NCBI GenBank assembly: GCA_023418505.1
Contig: JAEZZR010000015.1
Location: 62,001 to 126,000, forward strand
DNA from: Actinomycetes bacterium
GTDB taxonomy: Bacteria; Actinomycetota; Actinomycetes; Mycobacteriales; Mycobacteriaceae
Direction: 5' to 3'
DNA: 64,000 nt
Position 1 is the stretch's first letter, and each line of letters begins with the position of its first letter. The notes under the pieces were generated by a model, which searched no databases, was not told where the DNA came from, and saw nothing but the letters and a program-made list of their open reading frames with translations. Shown piece after piece: positions 43,501-51,360 of the stretch. A program made the position numbers and the translations under genes.

Positions 43501-43864
43501 CCAAGCGACAGACCGGGCGTATCGCATTGGCCAGGAAAAAGACGTACACGTTCATAAGCTGGTCACCATCGGCACCATCGAAGAGCGCATCGAAGAGCTG
43601 ATTAGCGGCAAGCTCCAGCTGGCAAATTCGGTGATCACTCCAGGCGAGGTGCGCCTGACTGAATTGAACCTCGGACAGTTGCACGAGCTCTGGCGCCTGG
43701 ATCGAAACCGCGCCCAACAAGCGGCGGAGTTTTCCGACACCAAGTGGCAGAAACGTAAGCAAGCTGATGAGCAATGGCGTCAACTGCATCAACGGATGCG
43801 TTCGGGGGAATTCTCTACTGACGCCGACGATCCGCTCGAACCTACCCAGGCAGAGGAGCACTGA
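40562..43864 (+). CDS. SNF2-family DNA translocase
   Basis: This 1100-residue protein combines an actinobacterial SNF2-associated N-terminal region (about 1-550) with a complete SNF2 ATPase (about 555-1060). The helicase motifs are GAVLADDMGLGKTIQILALL (Walker A), VIVDEAQAIKN (DEAQ box), TGTPVENNLGELHAILDF, VLVFSQFVEFGRM, and WWNPAVENQATDRAYRIGQ (motif VI). GTG 40562 follows a CACAAT box at 40549-40554 by only about eight bases, so the transcript may be leaderless. Such enzymes translocate on double-stranded DNA; the SWIM-domain gene overlaps the stop codon (TGATG), a pairing common in bacteria. DNA repair or chromosome maintenance is the likely role. Confidence 0.9.
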   Translation: MVDRTPVASSSAGARIRSTGTRDASARPAADYLLHGLWLPERGLCLWIEQTERRKVLPSQTAIPFNYAGRSVFQLLSERPNRREKVWLQGSSGAVIQPTIPVWSFVPEHAVAVLTALREYARLPEMAPDLRFLVRVAQGLERFALAGRAMIGVRWQLGSWWPQWRMMEGLDESAWLAQVHQTIPPVVRLNAGDAGLDHLFEQIFHWTVNLLLADGAPGGSSVGGLALEQRQGFVRALLESSELPRAKAELSRAFAQWRRSCDVDELRLQLVITEPPGGVDDLAADPELDLDADQVHSAARIMMQHKLMWPVEVYYRVGVNAPLRLTPQRCTESLLRQLRVHLQRAQQLFPALRSAPAVGFGLDLLLTSEQVVDLVTSGAQNLQAAGIDVLVPKIWTAVEPSLKLEAKVVETEPTGSAARSTKSLLGFDQLVNYRWEMAVGEMTLSPAEVNSLMRSTTGLVKIRDQWIHAGSEAAHRVVRFLEEQTAAGEELGTGVTSLRELRASEMEVREEHPELYGSGAVAGDGDGASNPQSSTQSAAQPDWLAAVVSDAAADQPEPTLPEWFAGQLRPYQQRGFQWLAQMSHSGFGAVLADDMGLGKTIQILALLAYENSPAFEEAYARTPQPTLLVVPTVVVHNWAAEAKRFAPDLKVGLWHGANRPVGAKMEEFITKHQVVITTHGLLTRNIDDLAAFDWEHVIVDEAQAIKNLNSKAAQAVRRVPTRHRIAMTGTPVENNLGELHAILDFVNPQMLGSARSFRARFATPIERDDDQQMREYLHSLTAPFILRRMKTDPDIELALPEKRENIVEIHMTAEQALLYQSCVDEMERAVAAADGISKKGIIFAAITKLKQICNHPAQYSHDSSDLFARGQHRSGKLAELEKIIDAAILAGEQVLVFSQFVEFGRMIIPWLEQRLGVTVPFIHGGVNAKARAKAIEEFSQSPQDFPVMMLSTMAAGVGINLVSANHVVHLDRWWNPAVENQATDRAYRIGQEKDVHVHKLVTIGTIEERIEELISGKLQLANSVITPGEVRLTELNLGQLHELWRLDRNRAQQAAEFSDTKWQKRKQADEQWRQLHQRMRSGEFSTDADDPLEPTQAEEH

Positions 43865-44853
43865 TGGCTAAGCACTATCCTTCCGACGGTGCCCGCGACG
43901 TGGTCTGGGGCGATAACGTCATCCACGCAGATTTCGGCGCCCGCCGCCGGATTTCCAACGCGGCACCGGCAACGAAAGCTAAGGCGCGGTCTCGGAGCAA
44001 GAGGCAGCGGCTGGAGCTCATTACCCCGAACGGGGAGATGATCTACGAATCCTTGATTGCCGATGTGGACGTCGGCAGGCAAGACCGCGGCGAGCGCTAT
44101 TTCTTCGACGGCAACGTCGTTGGTATCGAATACAGCGATAGTTTGATCTCTGGGTTTGTGATGGGCTCCCAACCAGAGCCATTCCAGGTGGATATTCGTC
44201 TGCCGTATCGCTCAGATGTTCCGAAGGTCTTCGAATACTTGGTGCAGAACCCCGAGGCTATGGCTGACTTGGAGGACGGGCACCTCGCCGCAGCACAGCT
44301 GACTCGCTTAACCAAAGCGGACGACGAAGAATACCGCTTTCATTGCACCTGTCCAGATGCGGTTGAAGTATGTAAACACGTGGTTGCTATCGCAGCTCAG
44401 GTGGCTAGCGACATTGACACCGAACCTTTACTGGTGTTTCAGCTGCGTGGCTACACGGAAGCAGAAGTACATAGCAAGATCGCCGAGTTGGTGAAGCAGC
44501 AGGCGCAGACGCGTCGTCGGCAAGCATCGCGAGACCTTGCCCTGAAACGTGCCACGCAATTACGTGCGAGCGACGGTGATCTAGCTGCTTTTGAGGATGC
44601 AGATGAGAATCGGGACATCCAGGCGGTACAAAGCGACTTTTGGGGCAGGGATCTGCCCGATTTAGACCTGCCGAATCCGGTAACGATTAGCGTTTACCGT
44701 GAGACTGACCGCAACCAGCTGTATGAAGCGTTGAAGCAGGCCACGGTGCTCACCCGGGAGGCAGTACGAGCGATGAGTGATTTAGAAGAATGCTGGGACT
44801 TGCTCAGTGAGGTCCCGGAATTAGCAGTAAGGGATTTGTCATGGCCGAAGTAA
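43864..44853 (+). CDS. SWIM zinc-finger protein partnered with SNF2
   Basis: This 329-residue protein has a SWIM zinc finger, FHCTCPDAVEVCKHVVAIA (CxCx6-7CxH, about residues 159-177). The first 60 residues are basic (KAKARSRSKRQR), consistent with nucleic acid binding. The remainder is helical and charged, with no enzymatic motif. SWIM proteins are frequently encoded next to SNF2 helicases and are thought to guide them to DNA or to partner proteins. It overlaps the SNF2 stop by one base. The next gene starts before this one ends (13 bases overlap), so the operon is tightly coupled. Confidence 0.86.
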   Translation: MAKHYPSDGARDVVWGDNVIHADFGARRRISNAAPATKAKARSRSKRQRLELITPNGEMIYESLIADVDVGRQDRGERYFFDGNVVGIEYSDSLISGFVMGSQPEPFQVDIRLPYRSDVPKVFEYLVQNPEAMADLEDGHLAAAQLTRLTKADDEEYRFHCTCPDAVEVCKHVVAIAAQVASDIDTEPLLVFQLRGYTEAEVHSKIAELVKQQAQTRRRQASRDLALKRATQLRASDGDLAAFEDADENRDIQAVQSDFWGRDLPDLDLPNPVTISVYRETDRNQLYEALKQATVLTREAVRAMSDLEECWDLLSEVPELAVRDLSWPK

Positions 44854-46091
44854 CGTTCTTGCACACCTCCGACTGGCAATTGGGGATGACTCGGTGGTTT
44901 TTAGCGGGGGAAAATAATGCGTCGCAGCATTTATTCGACGCCGCCCGACGCGGGGCAATCAAGAATATGGGGGAAGTAGCACGCGAGGTAGATGCCAAAT
45001 TTATGGTGGTCGCTGGCGACGCGTTTGATTCAAACACAGTGCCTGCTCATGAAGTCGATCGAGTCTTGAGCGATTTGCGCTCGTTGAAATTGCCGATTGT
45101 GATTCTGCCGGGTAATCACGACTGCTATCACGCGAACAGCATCTATTTGAAGGAACCTCTGCTGTCTGCAGTGGAGCGCTCTGACTGGTTACATGTGCTT
45201 TCGCCTGATAATCCGGCGGTGGAGATTCCCGTTGAGGTTGGGGGCCGGGAAGTTTCCGTCGAGGTAACAGGAATGGCGTTGAACTCGAATGATCCGCAGC
45301 GTATCGATTTTGAAGACTTTGTTGGTGCCCTTGAGCCGAGACGTGAGCCGCGGGTGTTGGTGGCGCATGGGCAGGTGGTGTCTTTTAGTTCGCAAGCGGA
45401 GTCCAGTTTGTCTTTGCCTGCCATGGATAGGGCTATCGACCAGGGGCTAGTGAACTATGTAGCGGTCGGAGATACGCACTCCACGCGACAGCTGGATAGT
45501 AGGGGGTACGTGTGGTTTTCGGGTGCTCAAGAGGTTACTGAGTTTGATCACCGGGAACCAGATTCCGGAAATGTGCTGGCAGTAACCATTCCGGTGGATG
45601 ATACGGGGGTAGAGGCTAGTGCTTTGGCTAGCGGGCCGCGTGGTGTGCCGAAGGTAGCAAAGCACCGAGTGGGTAGTTGGCGCTGGCTATACCAGGAGCA
45701 TGACTTCGCGGATTATGCCGAAATCGAACAGTGGTTGAGTGAACTTGAAGAGCTAGACCAGCCCGATGCCACCTGTGTGAAATACCGCATCTCTGGCACA
45801 GTGAGCTTGGCCGAAAAGAGCGCGGTGGATGCTGCGTTGCACCGATTAGAACCAGTGTTTGCTGCACTGTACGCGGGCAGCGACTCCGGGCTTACCGTTG
45901 TGAGCAACCCAGAAGATATTGAAGCCCTAGGACTAACCGGCTTCATGCGCGATGCGGCAGAAGAATTACAAGAGCAGCTGACGCCACAGGAAGCTTCCAG
46001 CGGTGGTGGGGCCGGTGGTGTGCGAGCTGGTGCGGACCGGCAAACCACAGCGGATGCGTTAAGCCTGCTGATGCGCCTGGCTCAACGGTAG
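44841..46091 (+). CDS. SbcD/Mre11-like metallophosphoesterase nuclease (Rv1277-like)
   Basis: This 416-residue protein is a DNA-repair-type calcineurin-like phosphoesterase. The metal-site motifs are in order: FLHTSDWQLG (residues 6-15), VVAGDAFDSN (55-64), VILPGNHDCYH (about 86-96), VAHGQVVSF (about 172-180) and VAVGDTHSTR (about 208-217). These place two metal ions like those of Mre11/SbcD. The C-terminal 150 residues would be the DNA capping domain plus a tail that contacts the Rad50-like partner. The final 40 residues are Gly- and Gln-rich. It matches Rv1277, which is encoded next to Rv1278 in mycobacteria. Nuclease activity on DNA ends or hairpins is expected but not proven. Confidence 0.88.
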   Translation: MAEVTFLHTSDWQLGMTRWFLAGENNASQHLFDAARRGAIKNMGEVAREVDAKFMVVAGDAFDSNTVPAHEVDRVLSDLRSLKLPIVILPGNHDCYHANSIYLKEPLLSAVERSDWLHVLSPDNPAVEIPVEVGGREVSVEVTGMALNSNDPQRIDFEDFVGALEPRREPRVLVAHGQVVSFSSQAESSLSLPAMDRAIDQGLVNYVAVGDTHSTRQLDSRGYVWFSGAQEVTEFDHREPDSGNVLAVTIPVDDTGVEASALASGPRGVPKVAKHRVGSWRWLYQEHDFADYAEIEQWLSELEELDQPDATCVKYRISGTVSLAEKSAVDAALHRLEPVFAALYAGSDSGLTVVSNPEDIEALGLTGFMRDAAEELQEQLTPQEASSGGGAGGVRAGADRQTTADALSLLMRLAQR

Positions 46092-46119
46092 AGAAGCAGC
46101 ACGGAGAGGTACTCAAGCG

Positions 46120-48846
46120 ATGAAACTTCATTCTTTAGAATTGCGCAATGTGCGCGGGATCTCGCATCTGCGCTTTGATTCGATCCCAGAAAAGGGCGTC
46201 ACTGTGATTACCGGCCCGAACGAGGCAGGTAAATCTACGATCGCCGATGCGTTGCGAGTGGGATTGCAGTATCCGGCGAAATCGAAGGCTCGCGACGTGG
46301 TTAGCTTGGTGCCTTATGGGCGCGATGAATTCCCACAGATCGATATTGAATTTTCGATCGCGGAATACCGTTTGCGGCTGCATAAGGTATTTGCCCTGGG
46401 ACGAGCTTCCACCAAAGAAGAACTAGAAATCCTCAAGCCACAACCGCGCAAGCTCGCTGGTGCCCAAGCAACACAGTTCCTCAATGAACTCACCAGCAGT
46501 GAAGGCACCAATGATCTGTGGAACGTGTTTGTTACGCAGCAGGGTCAGGCGTTGAAATCACTAGCCGTTGGTGGCACCCCACGAGTGACTAATGCACTGC
46601 AGGAAAGCAGTGGCGGTGCTGCAGAAACCTCAGAAGAGCTTTCTCTATTTGAAGCCATTAAAGGTGAGTACGACAAGTATTTCACCGAAGCTGGCAAACC
46701 CAGGGCGGGCAAGAAAGGACAAGCGACGCCGCTATCGCTTGAAAAAGAGCTCGATGCTGTTCGCGCTGAGTTGGCAGAAGCCGAAGCCAACCTACAGCAG
46801 ACGGACGCCAAGGTTGTCGAATATCGAGCTAACTCCCAAGAGCTCAAGCGAATTGATCAGACTCGGCCAGAGGCAATAGAAGCAGTAGCGAAGTATCAAA
46901 AGCAGATCGCGGAAGCAGAAAAGTTCCGCACTGCTTTGGCTCAAGCCGAACAGGAACTGCAACAGCAGCAGTCCCGGCTGAAACTAGAAGAAGTGGCGTT
47001 ACAAACTCGGCGGCAGCTAATTGCAGATGTTGAACGCATTAATGCAGAGCTGGAAAAGGCCGCAGAGAAGTCCACTACCGCTGACAGCCGCGCTGAGTTG
47101 GAACAGCAGCAGCTAGAGCAGCTGCGCGAAGAGCGTCGCCAGCTAGAGAAAAAACGTACATCTCTGAGTGATCAGCGTGATGCCCTTGAGCTGGCGGTGC
47201 AGTATTTACGGTCGTACGAAGATAGGGCCGAATTGCAGCAGGTACACCAGCAAACCCAGGAGCTGCAACGCGAATTGGAGCAGGTGCGCAAAGCTGCAGC
47301 GGCGATTTCTATAACGGAGCAGCAAAGTGCGCGTATGGAGGAGCTCAGTTGGGATTTGCAGCTCACGCGTAGCAAGCTTGAAGCTGCGAGTGCAACGGTC
47401 ACGGTTAAGCCCGGCGAAGGCAAGCGTGCGGATCAAGTTGCTCCGGTGCATGTGGACGGCCAGGAAATTGATCTTGCTGAGCCATACCAGCAGGCAGTCA
47501 CGGCGGATATGACCTTCCACGTGGCGGGTATTGAATTGCAGGTCAGCCCCGCCGAGACCACCGCCGAGTGGACAGAGCAGATTGAATACTTAAATCACGA
47601 GCTGGAAAAGCTTTCGGCAGCAACGGGGGTGGCGACTGCCGAAGAGGCACGCAGCCAGCTGCAGCAGAAGAAGGACTATCAACAGCGGATTGAAGTCTTG
47701 CAATCATCGTTGGTCAACGTTGCGGGCAAACATCAATTTTCTGAGCTAGGCGCTGAAATTGAACAGAAAGAACAACAGGCAGACCGGCTTTTAACCTCGC
47801 TGAAGAGTATGAACGTCGAGTTGGCCGATGATCTGGCAGGCGTAGTTGGTGGGGAAGAAGCAGAATCACTGGCTGCGCGCCTGGCGCAATATCAGGCCGA
47901 CATCGATGCTGCGACTACTCAGATACGTGAGCTGGAACAGCAGCTTGCACAGTTTGCTGCTCGCATCGAAGCTGCGTCGAATCAGCCGGCACGCCTGGAA
48001 GCTATCAAAGCTCAAGCGGTGCACACCCAGCTGGAAGAGCAGCTAGTAGCTATCCAGGAAAATCTTGCCTCAGCCCGTGAGGCTGCTAGCGACGATGACG
48101 TCGAAAAAGCCCATGCGAAAGCCAACAGCGCCGTGGTGCTCGCACAGGCTAAAGCCACCGAAGCGGAGGCCGCCTGGAAAGAGACCCACATCGATGACGT
48201 GGAAGACCTGTTGGAAGGTGCGACAACTCAGCTGAAGAATCTCGACCGCGACGAATCTTTATTGCGGGATCAGCAGCTGAAGATTGAAGGATGGCTGTCG
48301 CAGACTGAAGGAGTCACTGAAAAAGCCAACCAACTGCGCGAGCGCCAGACGCGTCTTGAACGCCAGCTGGCCAACGCTCGTCGTAAAGCAAATGCAGCTC
48401 AACTACTCTTTGAAACGATTCAGGCAGCGCGCAAGCGATCCCACGAGACGATTGGCAAGCCTCTGACGGATCGGATGCAGCAGTATGCAGGCAGCCTGTT
48501 TGGTTCGGATGTCACCTTCGAGTTGACCGAGGACTTCGCGATTGAGTCCCGCCACGATAGTTCGGGCACGTTTGCGTTTGATGCGTTATCCGGTGGCGCG
48601 CAGGAGCAGATTGATATTTTGCTGCGCCTGGCCGCAGCGGGGTTGATGGATGGCAACACCGGTGCGCCTGTGATCATTGATGATGCGTTGGGCTATTCCG
48701 ATCCACAGCGGTTGGAGCGCATGAATATGGCGTTGTCGCGAGCGGGGCGGGATAGTCAGGTGATTGTGCTGACCTGCCATCCGGAGCGGTTTGCACGGAT
48801 CGGCGATGCAGTGACGAAACGCATGACCGAATTGGTAATCAGCTAA
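46120..48846 (+). CDS. SbcC/Rad50-like ATPase lacking a zinc hook (Rv1278-like)
   Basis: This 908-residue protein has the SMC/Rad50 layout: N-terminal ATPase half with Walker A ITGPNEAGKSTIADAL (about 31-46), two long coiled coils (about 200-395 and 490-770), and a C-terminal ATPase half with the signature FDALSGGAQEQIDILLRLAA and Walker B APVIIDDALGYSDPQR. A Rad50 zinc hook needs CxxC at the tip, but the only cysteine in the whole protein is near the end (LTCHPERF). Instead the coiled-coil tip carries a beta-rich insert around residues 425-490. The gene lies 28 bases after the nuclease gene. Dimerisation must use another interface than zinc. Homologue: Rv1278, as I recall. Confidence 0.88.
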   Translation: MKLHSLELRNVRGISHLRFDSIPEKGVTVITGPNEAGKSTIADALRVGLQYPAKSKARDVVSLVPYGRDEFPQIDIEFSIAEYRLRLHKVFALGRASTKEELEILKPQPRKLAGAQATQFLNELTSSEGTNDLWNVFVTQQGQALKSLAVGGTPRVTNALQESSGGAAETSEELSLFEAIKGEYDKYFTEAGKPRAGKKGQATPLSLEKELDAVRAELAEAEANLQQTDAKVVEYRANSQELKRIDQTRPEAIEAVAKYQKQIAEAEKFRTALAQAEQELQQQQSRLKLEEVALQTRRQLIADVERINAELEKAAEKSTTADSRAELEQQQLEQLREERRQLEKKRTSLSDQRDALELAVQYLRSYEDRAELQQVHQQTQELQRELEQVRKAAAAISITEQQSARMEELSWDLQLTRSKLEAASATVTVKPGEGKRADQVAPVHVDGQEIDLAEPYQQAVTADMTFHVAGIELQVSPAETTAEWTEQIEYLNHELEKLSAATGVATAEEARSQLQQKKDYQQRIEVLQSSLVNVAGKHQFSELGAEIEQKEQQADRLLTSLKSMNVELADDLAGVVGGEEAESLAARLAQYQADIDAATTQIRELEQQLAQFAARIEAASNQPARLEAIKAQAVHTQLEEQLVAIQENLASAREAASDDDVEKAHAKANSAVVLAQAKATEAEAAWKETHIDDVEDLLEGATTQLKNLDRDESLLRDQQLKIEGWLSQTEGVTEKANQLRERQTRLERQLANARRKANAAQLLFETIQAARKRSHETIGKPLTDRMQQYAGSLFGSDVTFELTEDFAIESRHDSSGTFAFDALSGGAQEQIDILLRLAAAGLMDGNTGAPVIIDDALGYSDPQRLERMNMALSRAGRDSQVIVLTCHPERFARIGDAVTKRMTELVIS

Positions 48847-48920
48847 TTGCTAATGGGATAAAGTGGGGTTTCGCTGCTTTCTAAAGTGACGATCGCGTAA
48901 GCAATTAAATTCCAGAGTAA

Positions 48921-48951
48921 CTAAAACCTAGAGCATCTAAACCTAGAGCAA
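48921..48951. repeat. 15-16 bp imperfect tandem repeat upstream of the first MarR gene
   Basis: CTAAAACCTAGAGCAT is followed by CTAAACCTAGAGCAA and then by a shorter CTAATAAGG that contains the ribosome-binding site. The repeats could double as operator half-sites for the regulator encoded downstream. Confidence 0.75.
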
Positions 48952-48969
48952 CTAATAAGGAGTATTGCG

Positions 48970-49509
48970 TTGGTAAGTGGTAATACGTTGGCCGGCAATG
49001 GTGCAACGGACGACCCCGGTGCGGTTCCTTGGCTCAATGACACCGAGCAGCACTTGTGGCGTGCGATGCTGAAATGTCACCGCACGGTTGAACGTCTGAT
49101 TGAAGTCCACCTGCTAGAGACCATTGGTATTTCGTCGGCGGACTTTTCGGTGCTGGTTACTCTTTCCGAGGCTCCCGGATACACCTGCCGGATGCGGGAA
49201 CTCTGTGAGTCCTTGGAGTGGGATCGCAGCCGCATGTCGCACCAGATCACCCGTATGGTCAAGCGGGAATTGGTGGTGAAAAAGCGCACCTTGTCGGATA
49301 GCCGCGGCATCGATGTGGCACTTACCGACAAGGGGTTGGGCATGATTCAAAACGCCTCGCCCGAGCATGTTCGCCTGGTGCGCAGCGTCGTATTCGATAC
49401 CTTGCAAGAAGGCGAGGGCGGCATGGCTGCCGACGATATTGCTGCCGCCACCAAACGCTACGAAGAAGTGATGCAGGTAGCCCAAGAAGCGTTGGATAGT
49501 TTCCGTTAA
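48970..49509 (+). CDS. MarR-family transcriptional regulator, first of a tandem pair
   Basis: This 179-residue protein has the winged helix-turn-helix of the MarR family: dimerisation helices at both ends, the segment SSADFSVLVTLSEAPG, the recognition helix near EWDRSRMSHQITRMVKR and the wing LSDSRGIDVALTDKG. TTG 48970 is the start, with AAGGAG seven bases upstream. Cysteines occur at about residue 40 (MLKCHRT) and in RMRELCESLEW, so redox sensing as in RosR of C. glutamicum is possible but unproven. It and the next gene are related in sequence (DGVMTDRELANRLKWTQTRV in the second), so they probably arose by duplication. Confidence 0.87.
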   Translation: MVSGNTLAGNGATDDPGAVPWLNDTEQHLWRAMLKCHRTVERLIEVHLLETIGISSADFSVLVTLSEAPGYTCRMRELCESLEWDRSRMSHQITRMVKRELVVKKRTLSDSRGIDVALTDKGLGMIQNASPEHVRLVRSVVFDTLQEGEGGMAADDIAAATKRYEEVMQVAQEALDSFR

Positions 49510-49537
49510 ACCGGGGTGGTTGGGGCGCTGAGTGGAT

Positions 49538-49563
49538 CTGCTTAGCGAATCCGCTTAGCGAAA
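49538..49563. repeat. 13-bp imperfect tandem repeat in the second MarR promoter region
   Basis: CTGCTTAGCGAAT is followed by CCGCTTAGCGAAA. It lies about 45 bases upstream of the second regulator start, near a TCTATAG -10-like word, so it could be part of the promoter or an operator. Confidence 0.7.
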
Positions 49564-49603
49564 ATTAACGATAAATCTATAGCGATGAACTAGCCTAGGA
49601 TCC

Positions 49604-50089
49604 ATGATCGATGAGTATCAGTGGCTTTCCGACGACGAACAAGCATTCTGGCAACTGCTTGTAGGCACCTACCGAGGTGTAGAACGCAATATCGATCGTG
49701 CACTGCGTGATCACTTAGGGCTATCATTCGGCGATTTCACCATTCTGATTGCGCTGAATGAAACTAGCGACGGAGTAATGACCGACCGCGAGCTAGCTAA
49801 CCGCTTGAAGTGGACTCAGACTCGTGTCATCACCCATACCGAGCGCATGGAAAAGCGTGGCGTAATCAGTATTGAAAACCAGGACACGGTGGCCGATGCT
49901 CATCAGCATGAAGGAACTGGCTTCAACGTGGTGTTGACTGGCTTGGGCAGGAAGACCTTCGCTGATTTGGCGCCGACGTATGTGGAGCAAGTGCGTAAGC
50001 TAGTTTTCGACCAGGTTGATCGAGAACAAATCACCATGCTGGCCGATAGTTTGAGGCGTATCCTGGCCTCTGCCGAGAAACAGCAATAA
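49604..50089 (+). CDS. MarR-family transcriptional regulator, second of a tandem pair
   Basis: This 161-residue regulator has the same MarR architecture as its neighbour, with the pattern DYQWLSDDEQAFWQLLVGTYRGVER-like start, SFGDFTILIALNETSDGVM, the recognition helix of LKWTQTRVITHTERMEKRG and the wing around DTVADAHQHEGTGFNVVLTGLG. It has no cysteines, so a redox switch like that of its neighbour is not available; a ligand or protein partner is more likely. ATG 49604 is the start and no strong ribosome site is evident. The 94-base gap to the first regulator holds the 13-bp repeat. Targets are unknown. Confidence 0.86.
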   Translation: MIDEYQWLSDDEQAFWQLLVGTYRGVERNIDRALRDHLGLSFGDFTILIALNETSDGVMTDRELANRLKWTQTRVITHTERMEKRGVISIENQDTVADAHQHEGTGFNVVLTGLGRKTFADLAPTYVEQVRKLVFDQVDREQITMLADSLRRILASAEKQQ

Positions 50090-50128
50090 AGATTTTTACA
50101 ATCGAGCAATAGCTAAAGCGAGGAACAG

Positions 50129-50398
50129 ATGAGCAACGAATTGAACAGCAACCAGCCACTAAGCAACGGTGGCAGCTTTGCAGAGCGCCTTTCGAAGACC
50201 ATCGATAAGTGGGCAGGCAAGCCAGTGCGACGCAACGCTGGCCGCGTAGTCTTCGGTGTCTGCGGTGCTATTGCCCAGGCCACCGGCTTCAACGTAGCTG
50301 CCGTCCGCATTATCACTGCAGTGCTGATGCTGGTGCTCACACCAGTGACCTTAGTACTGTACCTCGGCGCTTACTTGGTAATTCCGTCTGGACGGTAG
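50129..50398 (+). CDS. PspC-domain membrane protein
   Basis: This 89-residue protein has the PspC fold: a basic cytoplasmic start (KPVRRNAGRVVFGVCGAIAQATGFNVAAVRI) followed by one transmembrane segment (TAVLMLVLTPVTLVLYLGAYLVI) and a short end PSGR. PspC proteins sense membrane stress and partner with PspA-type systems, although small actinobacterial versions are often of unknown role. ATG 50129 is preceded by GCGAGGAAC at a normal distance. It may be cotranscribed with the second MarR gene (39 bases upstream). A strong intrinsic terminator follows directly. Confidence 0.88.
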   Translation: MSNELNSNQPLSNGGSFAERLSKTIDKWAGKPVRRNAGRVVFGVCGAIAQATGFNVAAVRIITAVLMLVLTPVTLVLYLGAYLVIPSGR

Positions 50399-50405
50399 AA
50401 AAAAA

Positions 50406-50435
50406 GAAGCACATGCCACCCGGCATGTGCTTTTT
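50406..50435 (+). terminator. Intrinsic terminator after the PspC gene
   Basis: GAAGCACATGCC and GGCATGTGCTTTTT form an 11-bp perfect stem with a three- to four-base loop and a clear T run. It lies just after the PspC stop and just before the tRNA gene on the other strand. Confidence 0.92.
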
Positions 50436-50440
50436 ATTTG

Positions 50441-50513
50441 TGCCCTCGACAGGAGTCGAACCTGCGACCTTCGGTACCGGAAACCGGCGCTCTATCCACT
50501 GAGCTACGAGGGC
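50441..50513 (-). tRNA. tRNA-Arg (anticodon CCG)
   Basis: On the minus strand the 73-base sequence folds as a tRNA. The acceptor stem GCCCTCG pairs with CGAGGGC, the D arm is GCTC-AGTGGATA-GAGC, the anticodon loop is TTCCGGT with anticodon CCG, and the T arm reads GCAGG-TTCGACT-CCTGT. The discriminator base is A. The anticodon stem has one weak pair at its top, a common feature. CCA is not encoded. It decodes CGG arginine codons; argS is 3.3 kb away. Confidence 0.93.
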
Positions 50514-50634
50514 GTGCCACCACGATCGAACGCGGCAACGAAGGGTAGGTTACCACGGCAGTGAAAGCCGGTAGTAATTGGCGAGTAATTTCTAGCCAGC
50601 ATCACCGGTAACTGCCAGGTAACCGCCTAGATTG

Positions 50635-51360
50635 CTACTCCACGATGATCACATTCAGCGTACGTGGCCCGTGTACACCTTCGACTCGTTCGAGTTCGAT
50701 ATCGGAGGTAGCCGACGGCCCGGAGATCATCGTCACTGGCACAGTTGGGTCGTGTTCCTTCAGGAAGGTGATGGCCTCTGGGATGCCGTAGACGATGCTA
50801 TCGGCTGGCACGATGCACACATGGACATCTGGCACGAGGGTTAATGCCCGTCGTCCGCATCGGTCGTCGCTGCGCAGGAAAATCGTGCCGGTTTCTGCAC
50901 AGGTAACAGCTGACGACGTCACGATCGCATCCAACTGATCCAATTCGGCCACGCTTAGGTTGCTATCGACCACGATGGCGGAATCGATCCGACGAGGAAT
51001 CTCTGCGAGCCACTCTTGCTCAAGCTTCGGTGGCACTCCGATGCGCGCAGGTTTGTCCGTGCTGCCGGTAACACCTGCTTGCTCTAGCTGGTCGACGATA
51101 GCGGAAGGCAACTCATCGACACTGCAGCGCACTACGTTGGCGCGGTAATCGGCGATGCGTTCGTCGGCAAGCGCAACCAATGAAGAGTGCGTGGCAGAAT
51201 GTTCACGCTCATAATTGCGCGGTGCCGTGTAGGGCTTGCCCGAAGGTGCGTAGTCGATACCAATATCGGAGGCAAGATCCCGGCCGGCATCAGCGAACAC
51301 GGCTGCGTTGCGCAGGCGATCGAGAATTTCTGCCTTGGCGGAGTTTTCTGTATTACTCAT
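50635..51360 (-). CDS. lutC: LutC, LUD-domain lactate oxidation subunit
   Basis: LutC is the third subunit of the iron-sulfur L-lactate dehydrogenase LutABC. The 241-residue protein has the LUD domain (about 60-241), with the conserved EQAGVTGSTDKPARIGVPP and ATSDIELERVEGVHGPRTLNV near the end. The ATG 51360 overlaps the lutB stop by eight bases with a strong GGAGGTGG ribosome site, so translation is coupled. The subunit is thought to contribute to the flavin or cluster-based active site of the complex at the inner side of the membrane. It is the last gene of a three-gene leftward operon. Confidence 0.92.
   Translation of the reverse strand: MSNTENSAKAEILDRLRNAAVFADAGRDLASDIGIDYAPSGKPYTAPRNYEREHSATHSSLVALADERIADYRANVVRCSVDELPSAIVDQLEQAGVTGSTDKPARIGVPPKLEQEWLAEIPRRIDSAIVVDSNLSVAELDQLDAIVTSSAVTCAETGTIFLRSDDRCGRRALTLVPDVHVCIVPADSIVYGIPEAITFLKEHDPTVPVTMISGPSATSDIELERVEGVHGPRTLNVIIVE

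Noticed and set aside
40562..48846. A transferred defence island carrying a novel anti-phage system
   Set aside because: Base composition looks like the flanks, no mobile genes adjoin, and the nuclease/ATPase pair matches conserved mycobacterial genes, so vertical inheritance is more likely.
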